Shown: positions 1 through 9,343 of the stretch, in pieces
Layout of the letters: every line of letters begins with the position of its first letter
Position numbering within the stretch: position 1 is the stretch's first letter
Assembly: GCF_045310695.1 (NCBI RefSeq)
Contig: NZ_JBJIAA010000020.1
Location: forward strand, 1-64,000
Origin: Clostridium_S neuense
Lineage (GTDB): Bacteria; Bacillota; Clostridia; Clostridiales; Clostridiaceae
Length of the DNA: 64,000 bases
Direction: 5' to 3'
The notes under the pieces: generated by a model
The model's input: only the letters and a program-made list of their open reading frames with translations
Told to the model about the DNA's origin: nothing
Databases searched by the model: none
Made by a program: the position numbers and the translations under genes

Positions 1-158
1 AAAGTCCTAATAAATCTTGGTTCAAAAATTGTAAAATACTTAGATATTTCAATTGTCTGAGCATCCTCTCAGCGAGTTATTGAAATATCTTAGTATTTTA
101 CGATTTTTTAGCCTTAGATTTATAGGATTTTTTTAACGCGACGAAGCATTGTTACTTC
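1..158. repeat. Dispersed palindromic repeat, copy A (cut by window edge)
   Basis: Imperfect long inverted repeat: a left arm with AATAAATCTTGGTTCAAAAA and TTGTAAAATACTTAGATATT is mirrored by a right arm with AATATCTTAGTATTTTACGA and CCTTAGATTTATAGGATTTT. The right end, carrying ACGCGACGAAGCATTGTTAC, lies directly beyond the stop codon of the permease gene. The same sequence recurs at 49000-49321 (same orientation) and 60328-60605 (opposite orientation). No coding capacity and no transposase nearby. The left limit lies outside the window. Confidence 0.8.
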
Positions 159-161
159 ACA

Positions 162-2684
162 CTACTCGTACTTAATTGCTTCTATTATATTCATTTTAGA
201 AGACTTTAGTGCTGGCACAAAGGATGCAAAAACAGTTATTAAAATTCCAAGCACAAGGCTCATCACAAAAACGCTTGTTGAATAATGCATATCCATTGGG
301 AAATCTGCTAGCATAAGTATATGTGGCATTACCTCTGTCATTAAAACTCCACCTACAATACCGCATAGGCTGCCAATAATGCCAATAGATACAGACTCTA
401 TAAAAAGCATTTTTCTAGTTTGAAACTTGCTCATACCAACAGAAGCATAAATTGCAAGTGCTCTTTTTCTCTCAATAAAACTTATAACAAAATTATTTAA
501 AACACCAACTGTGCCTATTATAAGTGCCAATACTGGAAATGCCTTTATAAGAAAAAGTGTCTTATTTATATAATCTGTATTTTCTTTTTCTCTTTCTGTT
601 ATAGTTTTCATAGTAAGAGCTTTATCTTTAAACTTTTTAGCAAGATCATCTTTTACAGAAGCTGCATCTGCATAAGTTTTTATATATATAAAGCTTGGCT
701 GAAACAAATCAAAGTCACCTTTAGCATATTTTTTAGGAATAATAGCACTACTGCCGCTGTTCATAAGAGTATTAAAAGATCCAACTATTTTATATTCTCT
801 ATTACCTCTAGCCGTTTTGATACCTATATAATCCCCAACCTTCTTATTTATCTTTTTTAAATCTGTAGTTGTCATGATTATATTTCTTCCTTCTTCAAAG
901 TTTTTCATAACAACATTTTTATTCTGAAACAACCTTATGTCCAGATAATTTTCAATATCATAATTGCTTAAAAAGTATATTCCAGAAATTTTATCATTGC
1001 TATTTTGAACCTCTACATCCCAAGAAAAATATACTGGCTCAGCATCATTTACTCCATATGTGCTTTTGACTCTATTTACAACACTCCTATCAATAGATTT
1101 TCCATCATCATTGTCTACCCAAACATTATATTTAAATATGCCGTAAGCTTTAACTATCTCCTTTCCCATACTGTAACTCACAACATTTAGCATAAATAAA
1201 GTTGAGATTCCAATAGTTAAAAGAGAAATATTATTCATAAGATTCTTGTTTTTTCTTAAATTTTTAGCTGCTAATAGACCTTCATTTCCAAAAACAATAC
1301 TATAAATTAGTTCAAATACTTTCACAAAAGTTTCTGTTATATATGGAACAATCACAATGATTCCAATAACTGCCGCAATCATACTTATGATATCAAATAT
1401 CATGTCTAATGATTTGCCCATAGAATTTTCAGCTACAACTCTTGGAGCTATAATAGAAAGAATTATAATTGCTATTCCAAGTATAAACTTCCACAAGTTT
1501 TCCTTTGTCACTGTGTCTATAGTATTTAAAACAACATCTTTTACAGATAGTTTGGCTGCCTTTACTATAGGAACAATAGAACTTATAAAAGATACAGCAA
1601 TAGCAAATAAGAATGCTATGGCAAGCTGCTTTAAATCATATTCGATTGAGATATTTATGGTAAAATCATCTGACAGCTGTTTACTCATAATCCTAGCTAA
1701 AAGCTTAAGAATTCCTATACCTGCCGCATCGCCTACTATTCCACCTAGTATTCCATAGCAAATACTTTCTCCTATGAGAACAACACTTGTTGTCATTCTT
1801 GTTGCCCCTATACTTCTAAACGTACCTATTACAGGAAGCCTTTCTGTAATAACAACCTTAAATACGGTATATATTATAAACATACTCATAATAAGAACTA
1901 CCATCATCATAGCTCTAAAAGCCATTACGACTTGTCCAGTCTGCTCCTCAATAGCTTTATCATCTATAGCTTTTTCCACGGTATAATTTTTGTAAACTGT
2001 AGATAATCCTTTTATTAAGCTATCTGTGTCCTTTTTATTTTTTGCTTTTACGTATACACTCCATACCTCATTTCCAGCATTATTTATTTGTTGAGCCACA
2101 CTTAATGGAACTATTCCAAGCATATTTTTATCGCTTTCTATCGCAAAAAAGCCTGTATTTTGAGCTATCCCTACTATATTGAAGTTTGCAGCAGTGTCTC
2201 CAATTTTTATTTTTATTTTGTTTCCTACATTAAGCGAATATTTGTCAGCAGACTTTTTGCTTATTATTATCTTATTTCCATTAAAGGGTTTTATAGCAGA
2301 AGCTTTATAAAAATTAAGAGGATTCATTATATTTATATCCTCATAATTGAAACCTCTAAGTGTTATATCTCTATCTTTATTTTCTTTTGTATATGTACCA
2401 CTGGCATCAATTTCACCAATGGCATAATCAATTTTATTTTTAAATTTATTTGTTTTAGCTACACTTATAAAAGGCGATGGCGATTTTCCATTTGCATATA
2501 TTTGTATATCTGCGTCACCAAGGTACTGTTTAGTTACCTGTGTAAATGTTTTTTTAATTGTTGAAGCAGTTCCACTGGAAGCAAAAAACAAAGCTGTAGA
2601 TGCCATTATTGAAAATACAATTAAGAAAGCTCTTAACTTTTTCTCTTTTATATTTGTTAATATAAATTTTATTATTATTCTCAT
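162..2684 (-). CDS. FtsX/MacB-type ABC transporter permease, 840 aa
   Basis: Membrane component of an ABC exporter or mechanotransmission system. The protein opens with a basic stretch and a membrane segment (about residues 16-36), then an extracellular domain. A first FtsX-like block of three segments lies at about 255-395 (ends IVPIVKAAKLSVKDVV), two further segments at about 400-490, a second extracellular domain, and a second FtsX block at about 700-835 ending in the typical SFVPALKSSKMNIIEAIKYE. This two-FtsX-domain plan is usual for large clostridial and bacilli permeases that pair with a LolD-like ATPase. No ATPase is adjacent on the right; a partner may lie left of the window. ATG start, with GAGGTG upstream as ribosome site. 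The substrate cannot be told. Confidence 0.88.
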   Translation of the reverse strand: MRIIIKFILTNIKEKKLRAFLIVFSIMASTALFFASSGTASTIKKTFTQVTKQYLGDADIQIYANGKSPSPFISVAKTNKFKNKIDYAIGEIDASGTYTKENKDRDITLRGFNYEDINIMNPLNFYKASAIKPFNGNKIIISKKSADKYSLNVGNKIKIKIGDTAANFNIVGIAQNTGFFAIESDKNMLGIVPLSVAQQINNAGNEVWSVYVKAKNKKDTDSLIKGLSTVYKNYTVEKAIDDKAIEEQTGQVVMAFRAMMMVVLIMSMFIIYTVFKVVITERLPVIGTFRSIGATRMTTSVVLIGESICYGILGGIVGDAAGIGILKLLARIMSKQLSDDFTINISIEYDLKQLAIAFLFAIAVSFISSIVPIVKAAKLSVKDVVLNTIDTVTKENLWKFILGIAIIILSIIAPRVVAENSMGKSLDMIFDIISMIAAVIGIIVIVPYITETFVKVFELIYSIVFGNEGLLAAKNLRKNKNLMNNISLLTIGISTLFMLNVVSYSMGKEIVKAYGIFKYNVWVDNDDGKSIDRSVVNRVKSTYGVNDAEPVYFSWDVEVQNSNDKISGIYFLSNYDIENYLDIRLFQNKNVVMKNFEEGRNIIMTTTDLKKINKKVGDYIGIKTARGNREYKIVGSFNTLMNSGSSAIIPKKYAKGDFDLFQPSFIYIKTYADAASVKDDLAKKFKDKALTMKTITEREKENTDYINKTLFLIKAFPVLALIIGTVGVLNNFVISFIERKRALAIYASVGMSKFQTRKMLFIESVSIGIIGSLCGIVGGVLMTEVMPHILMLADFPMDMHYSTSVFVMSLVLGILITVFASFVPALKSSKMNIIEAIKYE

Positions 2685-2744
2685 TTAAACACCTCGTCAC
2701 ATGGAAAATCAGCTAAAACTTAAAAATACAATTTTTGAATAAAT

Positions 2745-3362
2745 CTAAATCTTTTCCATCTTTCTAAGAAATATATCAATGCTTTCTCTTTCTTCTTTCT
2801 CCTTGTCTTTTGACATTGGTTTTCTTCCAAGCCTGTCACATAGCGATAGAAGTGCTATCTCAGAAATAGATGTTTCACTTTTCATTTTTTCAGGCTCTGC
2901 AAATGACATGCTCTTTGCAACAAAAAATGTCTGCATATGCCATCTTACAAGCTTAGCCACCTTATTTACAAAAGCCTCTGGCTCGTTAAAAGATTTAAAA
3001 AACTCATAAGCAAGCTCCTCCCCAACTTTATCGTGGTCATAAGCTGTTATTTTACCCTTTCGAACCTTTGTTGTTCTCGCTTTACCTATATCATGAAGAA
3101 GTGCTCCCCACATAAAAGCCCTTCCGTCAGAGCTTTTATCCTTACTCTTTGCTGCATTATCAACTACAAGCATGGTGTGATTCCACACATTACCCTCAGG
3201 ATGATGCTTAGGTTCCTGCTCCGTCTTTTCAAGATCTCTTAGCATGTTAAATGGATACTCATCAAGCTTATCTTCATTAAGTAATTTTGTTAAATATTCA
3301 GATGGCTTTACATCCTTCATAAGGTGATAATCTACTTCTTGAAAAACTTTATTTTTATCCAT
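2745..3362 (-). CDS. HD-domain metal-dependent phosphohydrolase
   Basis: Predicted hydrolase of 205 aa. It holds the HD-domain signature: His62 in the WNHTM segment, His90-Asp91 in LLHDIGK, and a later conserved His in YDHDKVGEE, expected to bind one or two metal ions. The layout resembles HD proteins related to the HD domain of tRNA nucleotidyltransferases; the actual substrate is unknown. The longer reading frame begins with a GTG inside the ribosome site; the ATG that starts MDKNKV, 5-6 bases after AAGGTGG, is the better start, so that one is given. The gene lies alone between a permease and a MutS-like gene, all on the same strand. Confidence 0.85.
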   Translation of the reverse strand: MDKNKVFQEVDYHLMKDVKPSEYLTKLLNEDKLDEYPFNMLRDLEKTEQEPKHHPEGNVWNHTMLVVDNAAKSKDKSSDGRAFMWGALLHDIGKARTTKVRKGKITAYDHDKVGEELAYEFFKSFNEPEAFVNKVAKLVRWHMQTFFVAKSMSFAEPEKMKSETSISEIALLSLCDRLGRKPMSKDKEKEERESIDIFLRKMEKI

Positions 3363-3416
3363 AATTTCCACCTTTCAGTACATATATTTTAATAAGTAAT
3401 TTTTTCTCTACCTAAG

Positions 3417-5147
3417 CTATATTTTTAAAAGTCTCTCATTAGTTTTCTCTATTATCTCCTCAGGATATTCAAGATATTTTAAAAGTTTTATTGCATTTCT
3501 GTTTTTGCATACGCCATCTTTTATTTTATAATCAAAATTAAGTCCTTCCTCATTTATATCTTCTGTAAAATAATAGCATGAATATTTATCCTTAAGAATT
3601 TCTGTAAGTTCAAGGTCATGAGTTGCAACTAAAGTAAGAGTATTATGCCTGCTTATATAATTTAATATTTCGGCTGCTGCATTAACTCTTTCAACAGGAT
3701 TAGTTCCTCTAAATATTTCATCTACAATACATAAAACTGGTTCGTCCCCACATTCGTTTATTATCCTTTTAAGTGCCTCTGCCTCTCTAAAATAATAACT
3801 CTTTCCTGACGATATGTTGTCCTCTGGACTTATGGAGGTCATTATCTTAAAAAAGCTTGTTTTATAGAATTTTGCCGTACAAGTATATATAGTTTGAGCT
3901 AAAAGAGCATTTACTCCAATCGTTCTAAGGAAAGTAGATTTTCCGGACATATTAGTTCCTGTAAGTATTATTCCTTTATTTTCTAAGCATATTGAATTTG
4001 CTACTGCATCTTTTACTAAAGGATGATAAACTTCTTCAGTTTCTATTGTATTTTCACTGTTTACGAACTCAGGTTCAGTATATTCTTCTCCTATCCATTC
4101 CCTAAATGAAGCTACAGCCATTAAGGCATCTAATTCTCCTAAATTTCTATAAAGCTCCTTTAAATCATCTCTATATTTCTTTATATCACTAATTGAAGAA
4201 AAAAACTTTCTTTCCTCAATTAAGAATACAGAATATAAAAGTTCAATGATAGGATCCCTGGTACCATCTGACACTTGAAGCCCAGCAGTTTGCTTAACTA
4301 TTACCGAAGCATTTTTAGAAGTTCTTTTTAAAATTTCAGTGTAATGTTTTATCTCATCATTTTCAAATTTAGATATGTTTTTAGCTATATGTATTATTCC
4401 ATTAAGGTATCCAAGTGAATTTATATATGATTCAACATCCCTTTTAAATTTACCATGCTGCAAACTATTTATGACAAATAATCCAGCTGCTATTATTACA
4501 AACTTCAACTTAAAAATAGGTATTGTAATAACAGAGAATAGAAAGACAGCAGCTAAAAAATTAAATAAATATTTGTATTTATAATTTACATTAAAGTCTT
4601 TTGTTATTATAGAGTAAACTCCATTATCTTTCATTCTTCCTAATCTAACAAGTTCCATTCCAATTTTATTTCTTATTTCATCATTGTCCTTAAATAACTT
4701 TATAACTTTATTTCTTTCTAACAACTTTTTTTCTTTAAGTTCAGGCTCCCTTAAAATTTTATAAAGCATTTCCTCTCCAGGAGAAGTTACTGTTCTATCT
4801 ATAAGTTGAAATAATTCATCCATATTTAAATCAGCCCAAGTTTGATCATCGATGCTGAAGTTACTATCTTCTTTTCTTGTAAGTTCAAAAAACTTTTGAG
4901 TTGCTTTAAAATTTCTTTTTCTCCTTTCAAAATTTCCCCAATGTTCTTTAAAATTTTTATAATTAACTATATTTATCAACTTAACTTTCACATATGCAAT
5001 TATGACAATTAATATAAGTGCAACTGCTACCCCCAACAAATAATAAGGATTTTTAGTATTTCCTGCAATTCCGCCAAATATAAAAGCACCAACAAGTGCA
5101 AAAAAGCTTAATGCAGCACATGTCATGCTGATATTATCTTCATTCAT
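3417..5147 (-). CDS. Membrane-bound MutS-family ATPase, 576 aa
   Basis: Belongs to the MutS ATPase superfamily but is not a mismatch-recognition MutS: there is no N-terminal mismatch-binding domain. Two hydrophobic segments lie at the N-terminus (about residues 8-55) and another hydrophobic stretch near 205-240, so the protein is probably membrane-anchored. The C-terminal ATPase domain has Walker A GTNMSGKSTFLRT, then ISPEDNISSGKSYYFREAEAL, Walker B CIVDEIFRGTNPVER and a late HD in VATHDLELTEIL, all typical of MutS domain V. Start at MNEDN is set by GGGAGG upstream; the in-frame earlier codons lie beyond that site. The family role is undefined. Confidence 0.82.
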   Translation of the reverse strand: MNEDNISMTCAALSFFALVGAFIFGGIAGNTKNPYYLLGVAVALILIVIIAYVKVKLINIVNYKNFKEHWGNFERRKRNFKATQKFFELTRKEDSNFSIDDQTWADLNMDELFQLIDRTVTSPGEEMLYKILREPELKEKKLLERNKVIKLFKDNDEIRNKIGMELVRLGRMKDNGVYSIITKDFNVNYKYKYLFNFLAAVFLFSVITIPIFKLKFVIIAAGLFVINSLQHGKFKRDVESYINSLGYLNGIIHIAKNISKFENDEIKHYTEILKRTSKNASVIVKQTAGLQVSDGTRDPIIELLYSVFLIEERKFFSSISDIKKYRDDLKELYRNLGELDALMAVASFREWIGEEYTEPEFVNSENTIETEEVYHPLVKDAVANSICLENKGIILTGTNMSGKSTFLRTIGVNALLAQTIYTCTAKFYKTSFFKIMTSISPEDNISSGKSYYFREAEALKRIINECGDEPVLCIVDEIFRGTNPVERVNAAAEILNYISRHNTLTLVATHDLELTEILKDKYSCYYFTEDINEEGLNFDYKIKDGVCKNRNAIKLLKYLEYPEEIIEKTNERLLKI

Positions 5148-5221
5148 TAACTTTCCTCCCAAACACATTATTTCCTTAAATAATACACTAGCTTAAAATA
5201 GCTGTCAATTTGCATTTTATA

Positions 5222-5304
5222 ATAATACGAAAAGCAGCTGGGAGGGGGAAACCGTCCAGCTGCTTCTATTTATTATACTTCTATGGGGGATAATTTTTTC
5301 ACTT
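5222..5304 (-). ncRNA. Candidate C-rich-loop small RNA, copy 1
   Basis: Reading the minus strand between aspS and the MutS-like gene: a -35 TTGTCA (5333-5338), 16-bp spacer and -10 TATAAT (5311-5316) would start an RNA near 5304. It carries a single-stranded ATCCCCCATAG, then a hairpin with stem GCAGCTGG/CCAGCTGC and a C-rich loop containing TTTCCCCCTC (5229-5266), followed by a short T run. Related units sit at 9441-9520 and 11150-11197. Stem differences between copies compensate each other, which supports an RNA. It could instead be a plain terminator for aspS plus a promoter for the next gene. Confidence 0.5.
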
Positions 5305-5392
5305 GCCATGATTATATAATAACTTATAATTGTGACAATCTTATTACAATTATAAGTACAATGTATTAATTTATAGATAAGGAGCATAATTG

Positions 5393-6673
5393 TTATGGTA
5401 ATATTCTCTTCTTATCTCTTACAAAAGCCTCTGCTTCCCTTATATTATCTAGTTTTAGAAGGTTCATTGTAAGTCTTTCAAGTCCTATTGCAAGACCACC
5501 ATGAGGTGGCATTCCAAATTTAAAGGTATCTAAATAGTTTTTAAAATCCTCTGGGTTTAAGCCTTTTTCTATCATGCTATTTTTAAGCATCTCATAATCG
5601 TGTATTCTTTGACCGCCAGTTGTTATTTCCATTCCTCTAAAAATCAGATCAAAGCTGTGTGTTAAATTTTCTTCGCAGGGCATTGTATACATCGGTCTCT
5701 TTTCCTTAGTATACTTTGTTAAAAATACAAAGTCAGAATTATATTCTTCTTTTATAAACCTTCCTATAAGCTCTTCACCTTCATGATCTATATCTGTAGT
5801 TAAGTCTGTTTTATTATATTTTTCCCTTAATATTTTTATTGCTTTCTGAAGCGTCATAACTGGAAGTTCTCCTTGTAATTCTGGGATTTCAACCTCAAGA
5901 AGTTTAAGCTCTTTTGGGCACTTTTCTTTTATATTCTTAAATATATACTTTAAAAGTTCGCATTCAAGCTTTATTAAATCTCTCTCATCATTAATAAAGC
6001 CCATTTCAAGGTCCATACTTACATATTCATTTAAGTGCCTTTTAGTATCATGACTTTCAGCTCTATAAACATGACCTATTTCAAATACTCTTTCATATCC
6101 AGCTGCCACCATCATTTGCTTATAAAACTGTGGACTTTGTGCAAGGTATGCCTTTCTATCAAAATACTTTAATTCAAAAAGCTCTGTTCCTCCCTCTGCG
6201 CCTTCTGCAGTTATTTTTGGTGTAAATATTTCTGTAAACCCTTGAGTCTGTAAGTACTCTGAAAAACCATGCGCAATTTCTGCTTCAATTTTAAAAACCG
6301 CATTTACTTTTTCATTTCTCATGCTTAAAACTCTATGATCTAAAACAGTATCAATATTTGCCTCAATGTCTTCGGTGTTTATCTCTATTGGCAGTTCTTC
6401 CTTTACCAGAGATAAAACCTTCAAACTATCTACTTGAACTTCAAAAGTATCTTTATTCTTTTTGACAACTCCATTAACCTCAATTACACTTTCCAACCTT
6501 AAATCCTTAATATCAACCTCTTTTGTATTTATTACACACTGAATAATTCCAGTTCTGTCCCTTAAAAGTATAAATGCAATTTTCCCAAGTTTTCTTATTC
6601 TATGAACCCATCCTTGAAGCTTTACTGTTTTATCTAAATTACTTTCAACCTCACTTACTAAACATCTTTCCAT
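5393..6673 (-). CDS. aspS: Aspartyl-tRNA synthetase, archaeal (AspRS2) type
   Basis: Charges tRNA with aspartate in the cytosol. At 426 aa it lacks the GAD insertion of the roughly 590-aa bacterial AspRS and matches the short archaeal form, which is often non-discriminating and also makes Asp-tRNA(Asn) for the amidotransferase route. N-terminal OB-fold anticodon-binding domain (LQGWVHRIRKLGKIAFILLR); class II core with motif 2 (VYRAESHDTKRHLNEYVSMD), the EGGTELF and LAQSPQFYKQMMVAAG segments, and motif 3 GLAIGLERLTMNLL near the C-terminus. ATG preceded by AGGAGG. Expression is expected to be controlled by the T-box leader upstream. Whether it is discriminating cannot be read by eye. An AsnRS is less likely given the QSPQ and GGQRIH segments. 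Confidence 0.92.
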   Translation of the reverse strand: MERCLVSEVESNLDKTVKLQGWVHRIRKLGKIAFILLRDRTGIIQCVINTKEVDIKDLRLESVIEVNGVVKKNKDTFEVQVDSLKVLSLVKEELPIEINTEDIEANIDTVLDHRVLSMRNEKVNAVFKIEAEIAHGFSEYLQTQGFTEIFTPKITAEGAEGGTELFELKYFDRKAYLAQSPQFYKQMMVAAGYERVFEIGHVYRAESHDTKRHLNEYVSMDLEMGFINDERDLIKLECELLKYIFKNIKEKCPKELKLLEVEIPELQGELPVMTLQKAIKILREKYNKTDLTTDIDHEGEELIGRFIKEEYNSDFVFLTKYTKEKRPMYTMPCEENLTHSFDLIFRGMEITTGGQRIHDYEMLKNSMIEKGLNPEDFKNYLDTFKFGMPPHGGLAIGLERLTMNLLKLDNIREAEAFVRDKKRILP

Positions 6674-7156
6674 AATTTATTCCTCCTAATTAAAATTTTG
6701 TATAAAAAAAACGCCCCCAAAAGGGACGAATTATTCGCGGTACCACCCTGATTAACCAACCTACTTGATTCAGTGACAAGCGACAGGTGATAAGCGACAA
6801 GTTTAGGATGGTTTTCTTCCATCGGGAAAATGAAATAAAATTAAGTTCAAAAGTTTTTCGAAGTGGAACTGAGAAAAACTATCCTTAACTTGTCACTTGC
6901 CACTGCTTTTATGCCTTTCCGTCAAAAAAGCTCCCACTCCAAATTAGGAGTGAGAGCATATTCCCACGGTACCATCCTTACTTAATCAAATAAGCTGATT
7001 CTCTTTAAACTGTTAACGGTAGAAACCGGATTATTCTACTTGAATTTCAAATAATCTACTCCAAGATGTCCTTCATCTTAATAACTTTTATCGGCTCGCA
7101 CCAAACCCGATTCGCTTAAAACCTTATTAAAACTACTCTTCTCTTCTTCGTATTTA
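6674..7156 (-). promoter_or_regulatory. T-box leader of aspS with two antiterminator/terminator units
   Basis: A leader of about 480 nt. The distal part (about 7000-7150) has stem I features, including GGTGCGAGCC; a GAC triplet at 7070-7068 is a tentative Asp specifier. A first T-box sequence, AAGGATGGTACCGTGGG, lies at 6961-6980 and is followed by a perfect terminator at 6924-6957 (GCTCTCACTCC/GGAGTGGGAGC, T6). A second T-box, AGGGTGGTACCGCG (6736-6749), is followed by another terminator (CGTCCC...GGGGGCG, T8, 6704-6729) just before the aspS ribosome site. Between them sits a 7-mer hairpin element (6771-6905), leaving no room for a second stem I. T-box RNAs read uncharged tRNA to allow readthrough. 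Confidence 0.88.
6771..6905. repeat. 7-mer-armed hairpin element 1 (inside the T-box leader)
   Basis: The left arm on the plus strand is built of 7-bp units GTGACAA-GCGACAG-GTGATAA-GCGACAA followed by GTTTAGGATGGTTTTCTTCC. The right arm, read on the minus strand, is GTGGCAA-GTGACAA followed by GTTAAGGATAGTTTTTCTC. The arms thus hold four and two units but share the sub-terminal sequence. The element lies between the two antiterminators of the aspS leader. The same left-arm sequence recurs at 48945-48999. Confidence 0.85.
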
Positions 7157-7162
7157 AGTTAT

Positions 7163-7191
7163 ATTGTATTACTTCTTATGATTAGTGTCAA
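7163..7191 (-). promoter_or_regulatory. Promoter of aspS
   Basis: Minus strand: -35 TTGACA (7186-7191), 17-bp spacer, -10 TACAAT (7163-7168). Predicted start near 7156, giving the long T-box leader. Confidence 0.75.
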
Positions 7192-7218
7192 TGATAAAAC
7201 TGAAATTCCAATAAACTT

Positions 7219-8328
7219 CTAAATCATAGTTTCAATAATCTTTCCATCACTTAAACTTATTATTCCACCATCAGAATTATCTCCAAACATACAAACATAA
7301 GTTCCTTTAAAAGAATACTTCTTAGCTGTTTTTACATTTGATACTACACCTTTTTGACTATCAATAGTATACAAGCCACCAGTATCAGAAACATATATAT
7401 TCTTTGGCTGTATTGATTCTTTTAGAGATATTGTACTCCAGTTTCCCTTAAATGTATTTAGCATATGGGCCTTCTTTTCAGAATTGCTTCCTCCAGTCCC
7501 TTCTGCATTTCCTGTAGAAATATTACAGGTATAAACTTGACTAACCTTATTGTTAACCAACTTTCCTATATAAACCATTCCGTTATCATCCACACCAAGC
7601 AGCTTAGAATTAGTTACTTGTGGTACTTGAAGCTTTTGATTATATCCATTATTAGACCTCATGTAAACTTTTTTATCAACTTCATCCTCAAATACAATTG
7701 TGTTTTCGGATTTAAAAATATAATAATTTCCTATGTTATGTATTGGTAATTGAAGCTCTTTTATTCCAGTTGATATATCTAGTTTTTTTAGTAAACTATA
7801 ATTTCCAGAACCATTTTGGGTTACTTTTAAATATATTAATGTATTCTTATTATTTTGTTCGATTCCTGTAATTCTATAACTTGATCCAACAGGATAAGCC
7901 TCTGCTTCATTTTTCATATTTAAATTTCTTTTCATGTTATTTTCTTTTGGTGAATAAGTGTAAACTTTTATACTAGAGTATTTTCTTTCTATTACCATAA
8001 GCTTATCATCGCTGGCTCTCCAGCTTATACTTGTATCAGCTACTGGTACTTCTAGATTAATGCTATTATCCTTACCAGTATCCATTTCTATAACGTGAAT
8101 GGAGTTTTTCAAATAATAAGATACAAATTTTCCAGTAGAAGATACCTTAATATTATAAGCTCCACTAGGTATACTAACCTTCATATCACTCTTCTTTCGA
8201 GCTGGTATGTCGATTTTTTTATAGGTCACTTTTTTATTGACTCTAAAGTTATTAAAATAGAGCAGCACAGCAGATTGAAGTGTCAAAGAAATAAGTATCC
8301 AAATGATTATCTTTGTTATTCTTTTCAT
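7219..8328 (-). CDS. Membrane-anchored protein of unknown function
   Basis: 369 aa, not assigned to a family. A basic start and one hydrophobic segment (about residues 4-24) indicate an N-terminal anchor or signal with the rest outside the cell. The remainder is rich in beta-strand-like stretches with repeated aromatic-Ser/Lys patterns (ISWRASDDKLMVIE, TGGLYTIDSQKG), suggesting a beta-propeller-like fold, but no repeat family is certain. It is separated by 16 bp from the upstream phosphodiester glycosidase gene and so is probably co-transcribed and linked to cell-surface work. ATG start with AAGGAGA upstream. Confidence 0.7.
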   Translation of the reverse strand: MKRITKIIIWILISLTLQSAVLLYFNNFRVNKKVTYKKIDIPARKKSDMKVSIPSGAYNIKVSSTGKFVSYYLKNSIHVIEMDTGKDNSINLEVPVADTSISWRASDDKLMVIERKYSSIKVYTYSPKENNMKRNLNMKNEAEAYPVGSSYRITGIEQNNKNTLIYLKVTQNGSGNYSLLKKLDISTGIKELQLPIHNIGNYYIFKSENTIVFEDEVDKKVYMRSNNGYNQKLQVPQVTNSKLLGVDDNGMVYIGKLVNNKVSQVYTCNISTGNAEGTGGSNSEKKAHMLNTFKGNWSTISLKESIQPKNIYVSDTGGLYTIDSQKGVVSNVKTAKKYSFKGTYVCMFGDNSDGGIISLSDGKIIETMI

Positions 8329-8344
8329 AGTATCTTCTCCTTAC

Positions 8345-9343
8345 TTACTGTTCCACATATAATATATCTGGTACAGCTCTTTCTCCCGTGGCACTGGATG
8401 GATTATTTATAACTTCGCCCTTATAATACATTGTGGTAGAGCCTCCTCCATCTAAGCACACGGCATTAACTGCTTTAAAATCTCTCATTAAATTTTGTAC
8501 ATCCTTAAGACTGGCTCCAACCTTAGTTAGTCCTTGCCTACCATCGATAGTTAAAAATATAATGCTTTTATCTTCTGCCTGACCTATAACAGTTCTGGGA
8601 TGAAGCCCAAGAACCTCATTTTCTTGTATTTTATTCTCGCCATCCTTTATTACATAAGGCTCTGTCACAAAGGCTTCCTTCACATTATTCTTAATAAGCT
8701 CATTTGCAGAATAGCTTCCGCCAACAGAAAGATTTCCATCTTCATCTATACTCATTACACTGTCCATTTTGTCATCCAATTTACTTGAATCCTTAGGATA
8801 AACTATCTTCCCATCAGAAATAACAAATCCCGATGGTATTGCTCCCGTTCCATTTCCAGAAGTATCCTCATAATACCCTCCATTAATGGCCGCCAATGCA
8901 TTATACCTTTTAGCTATATCGTGCGTAGTATCTCCTACATACCCTATGTGACTGGAATACCCTATCTTAACTCTCTTTGGGTTTTTAATTACAAGGACGA
9001 TGGCATTAAACTTATCAGTATCCGGCCTATATTCTGCAATTCCATCATCATTATATTGCACCTTTACCGGTTCACCCTTTTTATTATTGTCAATTGCATT
9101 TTCAGCTCTATTTTCTTCCTTTATTATGGCTGCTATTTGTGCATCGTTAAAAAACCATTTTGCTATGTATTGGTGTGCTCCTGTCCCCATGATAGTGCTA
9201 ATTATAGTATTTCTTACATTTTTAAAAGGTCCATAAAGCGCAAATGGAAGAGCGGTTACACCAGTAAATATAATTTCAAACAAAATAAATATAATTATCT
9301 CTTTAATCTTATTTGATTTCCTGTGATTTTCTAATTTACCCAT
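8345..9343 (-). CDS. Phosphodiester glycosidase (NAGPA domain) exoprotein
   Basis: 332 aa. A single N-terminal membrane segment (about residues 13-37) is followed by an extracellular domain of the NAGPA/DUF2233 family, whose founding member removes GlcNAc from a phosphodiester. Signature stretches are AINGGYYEDTSGNGTGAIPSG, LHPRTVIGQAED and the C-terminal AVCLDGGGSTTMYYKGE. In Gram-positive bacteria such proteins are thought to act on cell-envelope or exopolysaccharide glycans; the substrate here is unknown. The start at MGKLENH is preferred because AAAGGAA lies in front of it; the longer reading frame adds 13 residues without a ribosome site. It forms a pair with the following anchored protein. 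Confidence 0.85.
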   Translation of the reverse strand: MGKLENHRKSNKIKEIIIFILFEIIFTGVTALPFALYGPFKNVRNTIISTIMGTGAHQYIAKWFFNDAQIAAIIKEENRAENAIDNNKKGEPVKVQYNDDGIAEYRPDTDKFNAIVLVIKNPKRVKIGYSSHIGYVGDTTHDIAKRYNALAAINGGYYEDTSGNGTGAIPSGFVISDGKIVYPKDSSKLDDKMDSVMSIDEDGNLSVGGSYSANELIKNNVKEAFVTEPYVIKDGENKIQENEVLGLHPRTVIGQAEDKSIIFLTIDGRQGLTKVGASLKDVQNLMRDFKAVNAVCLDGGGSTTMYYKGEVINNPSSATGERAVPDILYVEQ

